A stretch of 64,000 nucleotides of DNA from DATMXS01 sp035561355 (lineage in GTDB: Bacteria > Acidobacteriota > Terriglobia > Bryobacterales > Bryobacteraceae). The notes beneath the pieces were generated by a model. That model was given only the letters and a program-made list of their open reading frames with translations. It did not search any database and was not told where the DNA came from. Each line of letters begins with the position of its first letter. The first letter of the stretch is position 1. The stretch is taken from positions 9,308 through 73,307 of the forward strand of contig DATMXS010000060.1 in assembly GCA_035561355.1 (NCBI GenBank), given 5' to 3'. Below, in pieces: positions 35,782 to 43,196 of the stretch. The position numbers and the translations under genes are program-made.

Positions 35782-38478
35782 TCAGTTCGTCGGCACGAAT
35801 GTGAGATCGTTAGTGACGAGGATTTGGTTGAGCAGGGTGTTTGCCTCACGACCGCGGAATACGATTCTGTTAGTGCCGGCCGAAAGACTGAATTCGCGCT
35901 GAGGAATCGTGTTAGGAGTACCTCCCGCGCGACCGTTCACCTTGCTCCACTGCCAGGCACTCGACCAAAGCCCTTCAGCCACGTCATACACATCCTCAGC
36001 CCCGGCGTTGACGGATACGTAAAAGGAATCGGCCGATGATGAGGGGCTGCTCACTTTGCCCCAGATCACATATGTCCCGCTGGCGGGAGCGTTGACGGTG
36101 AACGTGGCTGTGCCGGACTCGGCTACTCCGGTCGAGATGTAGGCGACGCCGTTCAAAGATCCAATCGCCATGGGAGAGGCCAAGGCCGCCGAGCTCGATG
36201 CCGCATAGGCATTCGCGATACTTGCGCTACTCGTGACCACGGAAATAACCACATCCGAGATGGAGGAGAGCTGTGTATCGGACGCGCTCAGACGCAGGAT
36301 GTAAACGCCGGGCGCCCCGAATCGAACCGTTGTCGTCAGGCTTCGTGCGGAGCCGAACTTCACCGAACCCGGCCCGCTGAGCTTCCTCCACTGCACCGTG
36401 CACGTGCTGCCGCTCGGCAATCCGTCATCTGTAACGGTACCGGTCAATGTTGCGGTGTTCCGGTACACGACGGTCCGGGGCGGCCCGGCGCTGACTACCG
36501 GAGCCTGATTGATCGTGCTCGCTAAGACGATAACCGTAACATCCTTGCTGGAACTCAGTTGGCCGTCGGTCGCAGTAAGCCTCACCAGGTAGCTGCCGGC
36601 AACACTGAATGTGGCTGTCGTAGACCGCGAGCTGGCGTTCGCGAAAGTCACCGTTCCCGGGCCGCTCACTTTGGACCACGTTGCGGAAACGGAGCTGCCC
36701 GCCGGCAGCCCGTCATCCGTGACAGTCCCGTACAGAGCAGCAGCGGAAGGCAATGTCACGCTGATGTTCGGCGTAACCGTGACGACGGGAGCCTGATTAC
36801 TCTGTGCAGGATTCACTGTGATCGTGACGTCGCCGCTGCTTGAGAGTTGCGAGTCGCTGGCCGTCAGCCTCAGCACGTAACTGCCGGACGTGCTGAAGGC
36901 CGCGGTTGTCGAACTCGACGCGGCATTCGCAAATGTAACGGTTCCTGGGCCGCTGACTTTCGTCCAGGACGCCGTCACCTGTGCACCCGCAGGCAAGCCA
37001 TCATCAGTGACCGTACCGTTCAGAGAGGCTGATGATGGGAGCGTGATCGTCTGGTTTGAGCCGGCGCTTACGACCGGCGCTTTGTTTTGCGCAGCAGTGC
37101 CGCCGCCGGAGGCGGTCCGCTGGAGAACATACACATTGAACTCGCTGCTCGTATGCGTGGGACGGATCGGCACGTTTCCGATCGGCGCGCTTACAGAAGT
37201 AAGGGACGTCGGCAAAGCCACGAGTCCGCCGTTCCACGTTCCCTGCAACACGGGCGCACCGAAATAGTCCTGCACGTCGCGAACCTCGAACGTGTCGCCG
37301 ATCCCGAGCACTCCGGAGACATCGACCGAAACGGCGCTTGCGCCCGCCCAGTTCAGAACGATGACGTGAGCACGACCGGGTTCGTACCGATTCGGACGAA
37401 CAAACGTCTGCGTGCCGCTCGGACGTGACGCGTAATAAGTGTTTTGGGGGTACTGGCCGCTGCTGAAACCGGAAAGACCGCCGAAGAACGTATTCCCGGT
37501 CATCGTGATATCAGTGCAACCGGCGGGTTTGATTAGCGCCGTACCGTTCTGTGAGAGGAAGTGGTTGCCTGTAACGACCATTCCGGCGCAGCCGTTGTCG
37601 TTTCCAATGACTGAGTTGCCACCCTGTTTCGAAGGCGAGTAATAGGCGAAGTTGTTCTTGAAAGTGACGTTTCGGGGGATCGCTCCGTCACCGTTGACGC
37701 GGAAGTTTGTTGCGTAGCCGCTTGTTAGCGACAGCGCGCCGTTATCGAACGCGACATTGCCTTCGATATGGTAGTTATTCAGCAGGTCGCCCCAGCCGTA
37801 GACATGCAGACCGTGGCTGAACGCGCGGAACATGATGTTCTCTTCAATGTGCTTCGTTCCGTTGTTCGCGTTTTGCGAATAGATGCCGTGACCGTGTCCG
37901 CGATCGGGGGCGTCCCACCCGTCGTGATAAATGATGTTGCCGTAGACCTCGGCATTCAATGCATCGGCCCAAACCCCGAACGAGCTGAAGCTGTCGTGGA
38001 CGACCAGGTTGATGAATTTGATATTGAGAGGAATGCCCGCATCTTGAACGCTCGCGGCGTTGTTCCCGCGATAGATATCGGTCGGGAATGAATCCGTTTG
38101 CTGTGAGACTCGCCTGGTATCGCTAAAGAAAATCTCGAACCCTTGAAACCAGACGTTGCTGCATTTCGCCGTAATCGCGGGATAGATGCTGGTTCCGCCA
38201 TCGACGCGCGCACGCTCGCCGGGATACTGGCGATATTTAATTGGTAGCGATGTCGTGCCTGACGCCAGGCAATCGAAGGTGCCGTTGTAAGTGCCGCCGC
38301 GAAGCCATACAGTATCGCCGGGCTGCGGCCTGCTTAGGGCCGTGTAAAGATCCCATGGACGAGTGATGCTACCGTCATTGGAGCTGTTCCCAGTCGGAGC
38401 TGCATAGTATTCAGCGCCAGCGAGCACGGCAGGCGTAAAGCACGCTACGGCGGCTGCCACTAATTTCAGAGCTTTCAT
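35782..38478 (-). CDS. Secreted right-handed beta-helix protein with three PKD-like repeats and C-terminal carbohydrate-binding domain
   Basis: About 898 residues, paralogous to 33647-35755 but on the opposite strand. The start is ATG 38478 (MKALKLVAAAVACFTPAVLA signal peptide), since the open frame upstream has no secretion features. The beta-helix half (residues about 25-440) aligns with the paralog through RPWDLYTALSRPQPGDTVWLRGG. Residues about 465-750 are three tandem beta-sandwich repeats. The last 140 residues have the CBM6/35-like pattern TYVIWGKV, DSFYVSVNAG, RIVFRGREANTLLNQILV. Predicted role: extracellular binding or cleavage of a polysaccharide. Confidence 0.85.
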   Translation of the reverse strand: MKALKLVAAAVACFTPAVLAGAEYYAAPTGNSSNDGSITRPWDLYTALSRPQPGDTVWLRGGTYNGTFDCLASGTTSLPIKYRQYPGERARVDGGTSIYPAITAKCSNVWFQGFEIFFSDTRRVSQQTDSFPTDIYRGNNAASVQDAGIPLNIKFINLVVHDSFSSFGVWADALNAEVYGNIIYHDGWDAPDRGHGHGIYSQNANNGTKHIEENIMFRAFSHGLHVYGWGDLLNNYHIEGNVAFDNGALSLTSGYATNFRVNGDGAIPRNVTFKNNFAYYSPSKQGGNSVIGNDNGCAGMVVTGNHFLSQNGTALIKPAGCTDITMTGNTFFGGLSGFSSGQYPQNTYYASRPSGTQTFVRPNRYEPGRAHVIVLNWAGASAVSVDVSGVLGIGDTFEVRDVQDYFGAPVLQGTWNGGLVALPTSLTSVSAPIGNVPIRPTHTSSEFNVYVLQRTASGGGTAAQNKAPVVSAGSNQTITLPSSASLNGTVTDDGLPAGAQVTASWTKVSGPGTVTFANAASSSTTAAFSTSGSYVLRLTASDSQLSSSGDVTITVNPAQSNQAPVVTVTPNISVTLPSAAALYGTVTDDGLPAGSSVSATWSKVSGPGTVTFANASSRSTTATFSVAGSYLVRLTATDGQLSSSKDVTVIVLASTINQAPVVSAGPPRTVVYRNTATLTGTVTDDGLPSGSTCTVQWRKLSGPGSVKFGSARSLTTTVRFGAPGVYILRLSASDTQLSSISDVVISVVTSSASIANAYAASSSAALASPMAIGSLNGVAYISTGVAESGTATFTVNAPASGTYVIWGKVSSPSSSADSFYVSVNAGAEDVYDVAEGLWSSAWQWSKVNGRAGGTPNTIPQREFSLSAGTNRIVFRGREANTLLNQILVTNDLTFVPTN
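36228..37086 (-). repeat. Three tandem PKD-like repeats, 288-bp unit
   Basis: Each unit starts at NxAPVV (37086, 36798 and 36510) and continues through a GTVTDDGLP block and a VSGPG block. The spacing is exactly 288 bp between the first two starts and the third, so the copies are in phase. They lie inside the minus-strand gene. Confidence 0.9.
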
Positions 38479-38780
38479 TTGTGGGTCCTCGTTGCGGGAG
38501 TGCGGGTCACTACTCGGACGGCAGCGCACCCAACAGGCCGCACGGCAGCGGCCACGGTATAACGCCGGCGAACAGTACGGCCGTGTTGAAACGGCACCGT
38601 TGCCGGATATCGGGCTAGAGCGCCAGTTGTCTACGCGTCCGCAGACCCGAGGGCGACACCCCACGGCTGGGCGACCCGTGACGAAAGTGCTAGTGTACTG
38701 GCACAGGTACCACTCGGCAATACCAGCCGTGGTGGGTGTCAGTCGCGCCCGTAGGCATACCCAGACGTGGGGGGAGAATA
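38479..38780. other. Divergent intergenic region between the beta-helix and ArnT-like genes
   Basis: The stretch contains no coding region I can support. It must hold the promoters of both divergent genes. Its main visible structure is the inverted repeat listed at 38655-38739; the rest has no clear hexamers. Confidence 0.5.
38655..38739. repeat. Nested inverted repeats in the divergent intergenic region
   Basis: CCACGGCTGG (38661-38670) pairs with CCAGCCGTGG (38723-38732), and both arms extend outwards with GACACC opposite GGTGTC, giving about 16 paired bases with a 2-base bulge. The loop holds a second, 18-base imperfect palindrome at 38687-38704 (GTGC-t-AGT-gt-ACT-g-GCAC). The inner palindrome has operator-like size; the outer may fold as a long hairpin. 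Confidence 0.6.
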
Positions 38781-40034
38781 TTGACCTCGGTTAACGCCGT
38801 TGTCGAATCACGCAGGTTGGAATCCGCGTGGACCATCGGCAGCGTGTTCCTCATCGCGGCGCTCCTCGCATTTGCTGTTGCGAGTTTCGCGCCACGTGCG
38901 CTGGTTCTCGATTCGGATTACGCAGCGTTCTATGGGCCGGTTGCCAGATCGCTCATTGAACGCGGCGATCTGGCATACGACAACGGTGCACTCGCAACAC
39001 GGTACCCTCCCGGTTATCCTCTCCTTCTCGCGGCCTTCTACACTGTCACCCGCTGGTTCGCGTTGCCGGATATGTATGCTCCAATCGCGATCAATGTCGT
39101 AGCCGCAGGTCTCAGTGCCCTGTTCTTGTACTTGACCGCTGCCCTGTTCTTCGGCCGAATTGCCGCGGTAGTCACGTTCGCTCTCTGGTGCTCTTATCCG
39201 GTTCTCCTGCCGCTGCTCGCGAGTCCGTCGCCGGAACCGGCGTTCCTGGCCGTCCTGTACGCCGCTGTTTGGATGACCGCGACAGGGCTGCGCAGCCGTC
39301 GAAGTCCGTTGTTTTTCTTTGCGGGACTGCTCGTCGGCGCGGCGATGCTGATCAAACCTATCGCGATCGGATTCGGCCTGCTCCTTGCAACTGCCGCCTG
39401 GTTCTGGGCTGGGCCGGTCTCGCTTCGGACGAGGCTCAAGCTGCCGATGCTCGTGCTCCTCGGCAATGCCGTCCTTGTAATTCCTTGGCAGGGCCTCGTA
39501 CTGTGGCGGACGGGGGAATTCATCCTGCTCAGCACCGGTGCAGTCCCAAGTATCCGCGACGGTCTCACTTTTTCGGTGCACCCCGAGAAATCGTTCCAGC
39601 CGGCACTCCCGGTACCCGAGGACGTATCGTTTGTGGAACGGGCTTTCCTGGTCCGTTATGAGCATCTGGAGTCGGTCGGAAGCATCGCCTCAGCGGTCGC
39701 GGCCGAGTTTCGAGATCATCCCACAGCCATGTGCAAGTTGTTCGGGCTGAAGAGCGTGCGTGCCTGGTATGGAACGGACTCCGGCCGCAGGGAGAGAGTA
39801 ATCGGGCCGATTCAGGCCGCTTACCTGATCGTATGCTGGATGGCCATGATCAGCTTGATCCGTGCTCGCGGCGAGTCGCGTCGGCTGGCGTTTTCAGTGT
39901 GTGTCGCTGCTGGGTACTTCTGGGCGGCGACGGTGAGTTCACTCTCAATCGTAAGGTACATGATTCCCGTCATGGGATTCCTGTTTGTGCTCGCGGCGGC
40001 GCACGGCCGGCGGTTCGCTTTGAGATTCTCATGA
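38781..40034 (+). CDS. ArnT/PMT-type (GT39/GT83) membrane glycosyltransferase
   Basis: About 417 residues, with around ten hydrophobic segments, predicted to use a lipid-phosphate-linked sugar on the periplasmic side. The first periplasmic loop has the family acidic motif LVLDSDYAAFYGPVARSL and later YPPGYPLLLA. The best start is TTG 38781 with ggggag four bases upstream; GTG 38736 is also in frame and lengthens it by 15 residues. It could decorate the glycan or a lipid. Low sequence detail on substrate. Confidence 0.75.
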   Translation: MTSVNAVVESRRLESAWTIGSVFLIAALLAFAVASFAPRALVLDSDYAAFYGPVARSLIERGDLAYDNGALATRYPPGYPLLLAAFYTVTRWFALPDMYAPIAINVVAAGLSALFLYLTAALFFGRIAAVVTFALWCSYPVLLPLLASPSPEPAFLAVLYAAVWMTATGLRSRRSPLFFFAGLLVGAAMLIKPIAIGFGLLLATAAWFWAGPVSLRTRLKLPMLVLLGNAVLVIPWQGLVLWRTGEFILLSTGAVPSIRDGLTFSVHPEKSFQPALPVPEDVSFVERAFLVRYEHLESVGSIASAVAAEFRDHPTAMCKLFGLKSVRAWYGTDSGRRERVIGPIQAAYLIVCWMAMISLIRARGESRRLAFSVCVAAGYFWAATVSSLSIVRYMIPVMGFLFVLAAAHGRRFALRFS

Positions 40035-40230
40035 TTCGAACGAACGCATCCCGGCCGAGTACGGGCATCGTAGGAGCGAGCTTCCGCCCGATCTGCGCAG
40101 ACTGGGCGCGCTGCGATTTCCGCACTGGCCGGCCTTCCTCGGAACGCATTACCTCGCAACGATCACCAATCCCGTTAAGCGCTCGGCGCGAGGCTGGCGC
40201 GGCGGGCATGGTTAGCCCGCCAAGGCAGCT
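40035..40230. other. Region after the ArnT-like gene with a hairpin
   Basis: No supported gene. The only clear structure is the hairpin at 40201-40221. Confidence 0.5.
40201..40221. terminator. Hairpin, bidirectional terminator candidate
   Basis: GGCGGGC and GCCCGCC form a perfect 7-bp GC stem around a 7-base loop. There is no T-run on either strand. It lies between the plus-strand ArnT-like gene and the minus-strand fragment at 40231-40377, so it could end either transcript. Confidence 0.5.
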
Positions 40231-40377
40231 TCATCGGAACATCCGCCTGAACCGCGCCTCGTAGTTCGCCTTGCGTTCCTCCGGCGTCGCGCCATCGATC
40301 GTCGGGCACTTCCATCCGGCGTGCCCGTCCCAACCTTCCGGCCCCGCAGTAAAGACCGTCTCGCCGCAAGTCGGGCA
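40231..40377 (-). pseudogene. Start-less zinc-ribbon-like fragment
   Basis: The minus strand from 40377 reads 48 residues (CPTCGETVFTAGPEGW, later GWKCPTIDGATPEE) to a stop. The pattern of Cys-x2-Cys and a later Cys-Pro is zinc-ribbon-like. The codon just before is TAA, and the nearest ATG (40378-40376) is one base out of frame. It therefore looks like a small gene that lost its start by an indel, although a non-standard start cannot be excluded. Confidence 0.4.
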
Positions 40378-40407
40378 TTACTTTGTCGTGCTCTACATCA
40401 TCGGTGG

Positions 40408-40824
40408 TCAGTCTTCCGCGTTGATGATCGAGCTGTCCGCATTCCGCTGAAGGCGGCCGCCGTGTTTCGTAACCTGGAGTCTTGCCATCCTTGCCCACAC
40501 GTCATGCAAGGCATGAACGTACCCGGCTCCGCCTTCGCCCTGGAAATCGGCAACTTCGTTCTTGAAGTTTGACCACTCTTGCTCGGTGGCGAGATCGAAG
40601 AGCACGTCGGCCCACACGCGCTTCGGCACTATGATGCGGCAGGCATAGTCGCGACCGGGCGTCAGCCTGATCTCGTACGTAGCCAGCGCGGACACACGCT
40701 CCTGGAGGTTGCAAAGGTGCTCGCGGCAGCGGGCGCGCACCATCACGGTGTCCGCGTCCATGGTGCCGTTCTGCTTCTGAGCGCAGGCAATCGAGAAGAA
40801 ACCGTATCTGGTGAAGAGCCACAT
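40408..40824 (-). CDS. Conserved small hypothetical protein (MWLFTRYGFFS type)
   Basis: A 138-residue protein, function unknown. I recognise its overall pattern as a widespread conserved hypothetical: MWLFTRYGFFSIACA, then a DADTVMVRAR block, RIIVPKRVWADVL, EQEWSNFKNEVA and YVHALHDVWARM. It is soluble, with no signal or membrane segment. The nearest -10-like hexamer is at 40836-40841 on the minus strand, 11-12 bases before the ATG, so a leaderless message is possible. It lies upstream of the zinc-ribbon fragment with a 27-base gap. Confidence 0.7.
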   Translation of the reverse strand: MWLFTRYGFFSIACAQKQNGTMDADTVMVRARCREHLCNLQERVSALATYEIRLTPGRDYACRIIVPKRVWADVLFDLATEQEWSNFKNEVADFQGEGGAGYVHALHDVWARMARLQVTKHGGRLQRNADSSIINAED

Positions 40825-41128
40825 GGGTGCTACGTACTATAAGCGAACGGCCACGCCCCGTGCATAATCTCCCTTGGGCCCCGCAACCAGTGAGCCGCCG
40901 TGCAGCGCCGTAGCCACGAGCAACGAACGCCCCGGCCGCGAGCGCAACCACGTAAGCGCCGCATGAGCGGCCCGGCGAAAGCGGATTACGGCGCGGGTCA
41001 AGAAAACTGGCGCGCAAAGAGGCTCTCAAGACGCGGGCGCTCAGCCAGAAATGGGGAAGCGGCCGGGGGATGGACTGATTCCGTCGCGATCGCTCGTTCT
41101 TCGTACTATCGTCTCAGGGAGCATACGA
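40825..41128. other. Intergenic region upstream of the DUF6968-like gene
   Basis: No convincing gene: the candidate frames lack family motifs and overlap in all directions. The minus-strand -10-like hexamer at 40836-40841 is the only promoter element seen. Confidence 0.45.
40836..40841 (-). promoter_or_regulatory. -10-like hexamer upstream of 40824
   Basis: TATAGT on the minus strand, 11 bases before the ATG of the conserved hypothetical. No clear -35 was found. Confidence 0.35.
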
Positions 41129-41455
41129 GTGGAAGAACCGGGTGAGCTTGGGACGGTCATAGCGGAACGGGAACTTGAAATCCTCGTGGGCGGCACCGTC
41201 GCGGGAGTAGCCCGAGTGCGCATGGGATTGCCTGCCGCCGAAGCGAGCGGCGACTTCACGTGCCCCGTCCAGGTAGCCGGGCTCGGGGATGATCGGGTTC
41301 GGCTGGCATGGGGTCAGGATAGTTTCGTGGCTCTTCAGAACGGACTGGTGCTGATAGAGCTACTGCTGAAGCAGCTTGCACCAGGCCACATCGACTTACG
41401 GTGGCAAAGTGGAAGTCCGGGCGACTTGGGGTTCCCTATGCCGAGAAGCGCCTGA
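41129..41455 (+). CDS. DUF6968-like small protein
   Basis: A 108-residue protein; function unknown. The pattern VIAERELEILVGG, then FTCPVQVAGLGDDRVRLAWG, VALQNGLVLIELLL and GDLGFP resembles the DUF6968 family. The start is GTG 41129, chosen because agggag (41117-41122) lies 7 bases upstream; longer frames start without a ribosome site. No neighbour overlaps it, and it is an orphan here. It may be a leftover of a mobile or accessory region. Confidence 0.6.
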   Translation: MEEPGELGTVIAERELEILVGGTVAGVARVRMGLPAAEASGDFTCPVQVAGLGDDRVRLAWGQDSFVALQNGLVLIELLLKQLAPGHIDLRWQSGSPGDLGFPMPRSA

Positions 41456-41556
41456 CGGCTCCAGTTGACTGATCGAATGGGCCTCGATGTGACGCGGGGG
41501 CATCACGGCGGCGTGGCCGCCCGCATCGAGCTTCGTCCGACTCTCGAGAATAGATA
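41456..41556. other. Spacer before the GH4 promoter
   Basis: Nothing recognisable was seen in this stretch. Confidence 0.4.
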
Positions 41557-41585
41557 TTGACAATAGGGTCCGAATGTGCTTAAGT
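41557..41585 (+). promoter_or_regulatory. Sigma-70-like promoter of the first GH4 gene
   Basis: TTGACA (41557-41562) is a perfect -35. A weak -10 (TTAAGT, 41580-41585) follows with 17-base spacing. The LacI-type palindrome begins 12 bases after the -10, where a repressor would block transcription. Confidence 0.6.
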
Positions 41586-41597
41586 CGGCTTACGATG

Positions 41598-41611
41598 TGC
41601 AAGCGCTTGCA
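41598..41611. promoter_or_regulatory. Perfect LacI-family operator palindrome
   Basis: TGCAAGCGCTTGCA is a perfect 14-base palindrome with the central CG typical of LacI-family operators. It sits between the promoter and the GH4 start at 41687. The LacI-family regulator encoded at 47901-48950 is the obvious candidate to bind it; that link is inferred. Confidence 0.72.
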
Positions 41612-41686
41612 GCAACCGATTGCAGCGTGCTTTGTACTTCCCCGCCTCACGTTTAACCATCCTGCAACCGAGGAGAGTCACGCAAA

Positions 41687-43120
41687 ATGTTCGACTTGAA
41701 GCGCCGTCGTTTACTCCAAGTACTCCCATTCGCGCCTGCCGCCGTGCAAGCGGCCCAGGCGGCAACCTCCCGACAGACTCAGGCAGGTTCAGCCGGCCCT
41801 GACGGCAAACCCGTCAAGCAAAGACTGGTCATGATCGGCGCCGGCAGCGCAATGTTCACGCAGGGCATCGTCACCGATTGGCTCCGCCGTCGCACGAGAG
41901 ACGATTGGGAGTTCGCGCTCGTTGACATCAACCCCGAGATTCTGACTGCTACAGAGAAGATGGTCCGGCGCTACATGTTGACGACTGATTACCCGGCCAA
42001 AGTGACCGCTACAACGGACCGGCGCGAGGTGCTCCAGGGCGCCACGCTGATCGTTACCACAATCGGCGTCGGCAGCCGCCGGGCATGGGAGCAGGATGTC
42101 TTTGTCCCGCGGAAATTTGGCATCTTTGAGCCCGTAGGGGATTCGGTTATGCCCGGCGGGGTCTCCCGCGCCATGCGCATGATCCCGCCTATGCTCGACA
42201 TCGCGCGCGACGCGCACAAGCTGTGCCCGACTGCGCGTTTTATCAACTACTCCAATCCGATGACGGCTATCACCAGGGCGATCCGCAAGCACACGCCCGT
42301 GGCGGCGACCGGTTTGTGCATCGGCACTGAAGACACGCTTCGCTACCTTGCGCGCTTGGCCGAAGTCCCGATGGAGAGCGTCAGCGCGACCTGGGTGGGC
42401 GTGAACCACTGCACCTGGATCACGGACTTCCGTTCCGACGGCAAAGACATGTGGCCGAAACTCCGGCAGAAAGTGGCGCAGATGCGCGCAGCCGACCGCG
42501 TGTCGCAACCCTTCAGTTGGGAGCTTTTTGATGAGTTCGGAGCGCATCCCGCACCAGGCGATCGTCACACGACCGAGTTTTTTTACAATCGCTTCGCCGA
42601 GGGTAAGTATCGGGGCAAGACTCTTGGGGTGGACGTCTTCTCCGTCGAGAGGACGATCGCCAACGGCGACAGAATCTACGCGCAGACCATTGATCTGGCC
42701 AAAGGCGAGGGCCCTATACCAGCCGAGCGGTTGAAAACCACCTCCGGCGAGCATATGCAGATGCTTGACATCTTCGACAGTGTTGAACATGACCGCCGGC
42801 GCTGGTTTTCGATGAACGTTCCAAACAACGGAACGGTGCCGAATTTGCCGAAAGACGCCGTCCTGGAGTTACCGGGTGTCGCCGGAGCGGACGGCCTCGT
42901 CCCATTGCCGCAGGACGACGCGCCCCCACGTCTCGCGGCGTTTATCCTGCGGCGGTGCGCGGCAGCCGAGGCCGCCGTTGAGGCAGCCGTCACCGGCGAC
43001 CGCAAGCTGCTTGTCGAAGCCATGATCATCGACGGAGGCGTTTACGACTACGCCACCGCCTCCAAGTTGACCGACGAATTGCTGAAAACGCATAAGCAGC
43101 ACCTCCCGCAGTTTGCGTGA
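41687..43120 (+). CDS. Glycoside hydrolase family 4 enzyme with Tat-like leader, copy 1
   Basis: A 477-residue NAD- and metal-dependent glycosidase. The N-terminal LKRRRLLQVLP with a following hydrophobic stretch resembles a Tat signal. The dinucleotide loop is MIGAGSAMFTQG, metal-site residues are the cysteine in TGLCIGTEDT and the histidine in GVNHCTWITDF, and NYSNPMTA is another GH4 block. GH4 enzymes use oxidation at C3 rather than direct hydrolysis. gaggag at 41673-41678 is a good ribosome site. Likely substrates are alpha- or beta-linked galactoside or galacturonide type; specificity unknown. Confidence 0.88.
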   Translation: MFDLKRRRLLQVLPFAPAAVQAAQAATSRQTQAGSAGPDGKPVKQRLVMIGAGSAMFTQGIVTDWLRRRTRDDWEFALVDINPEILTATEKMVRRYMLTTDYPAKVTATTDRREVLQGATLIVTTIGVGSRRAWEQDVFVPRKFGIFEPVGDSVMPGGVSRAMRMIPPMLDIARDAHKLCPTARFINYSNPMTAITRAIRKHTPVAATGLCIGTEDTLRYLARLAEVPMESVSATWVGVNHCTWITDFRSDGKDMWPKLRQKVAQMRAADRVSQPFSWELFDEFGAHPAPGDRHTTEFFYNRFAEGKYRGKTLGVDVFSVERTIANGDRIYAQTIDLAKGEGPIPAERLKTTSGEHMQMLDIFDSVEHDRRRWFSMNVPNNGTVPNLPKDAVLELPGVAGADGLVPLPQDDAPPRLAAFILRRCAAAEAAVEAAVTGDRKLLVEAMIIDGGVYDYATASKLTDELLKTHKQHLPQFA

Positions 43121-43196
43121 GCAAGGGCGGCTGCCGAAACCAAAGGCTAGACATCCGTCCGCCGGGCTCGAATCGCGCGGGCAGGTTGTTGTGCAT

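Noticed and set aside
41789..42790. A 333-codon minus-strand frame
   Set aside because: Antisense shadow of the GH4 gene.
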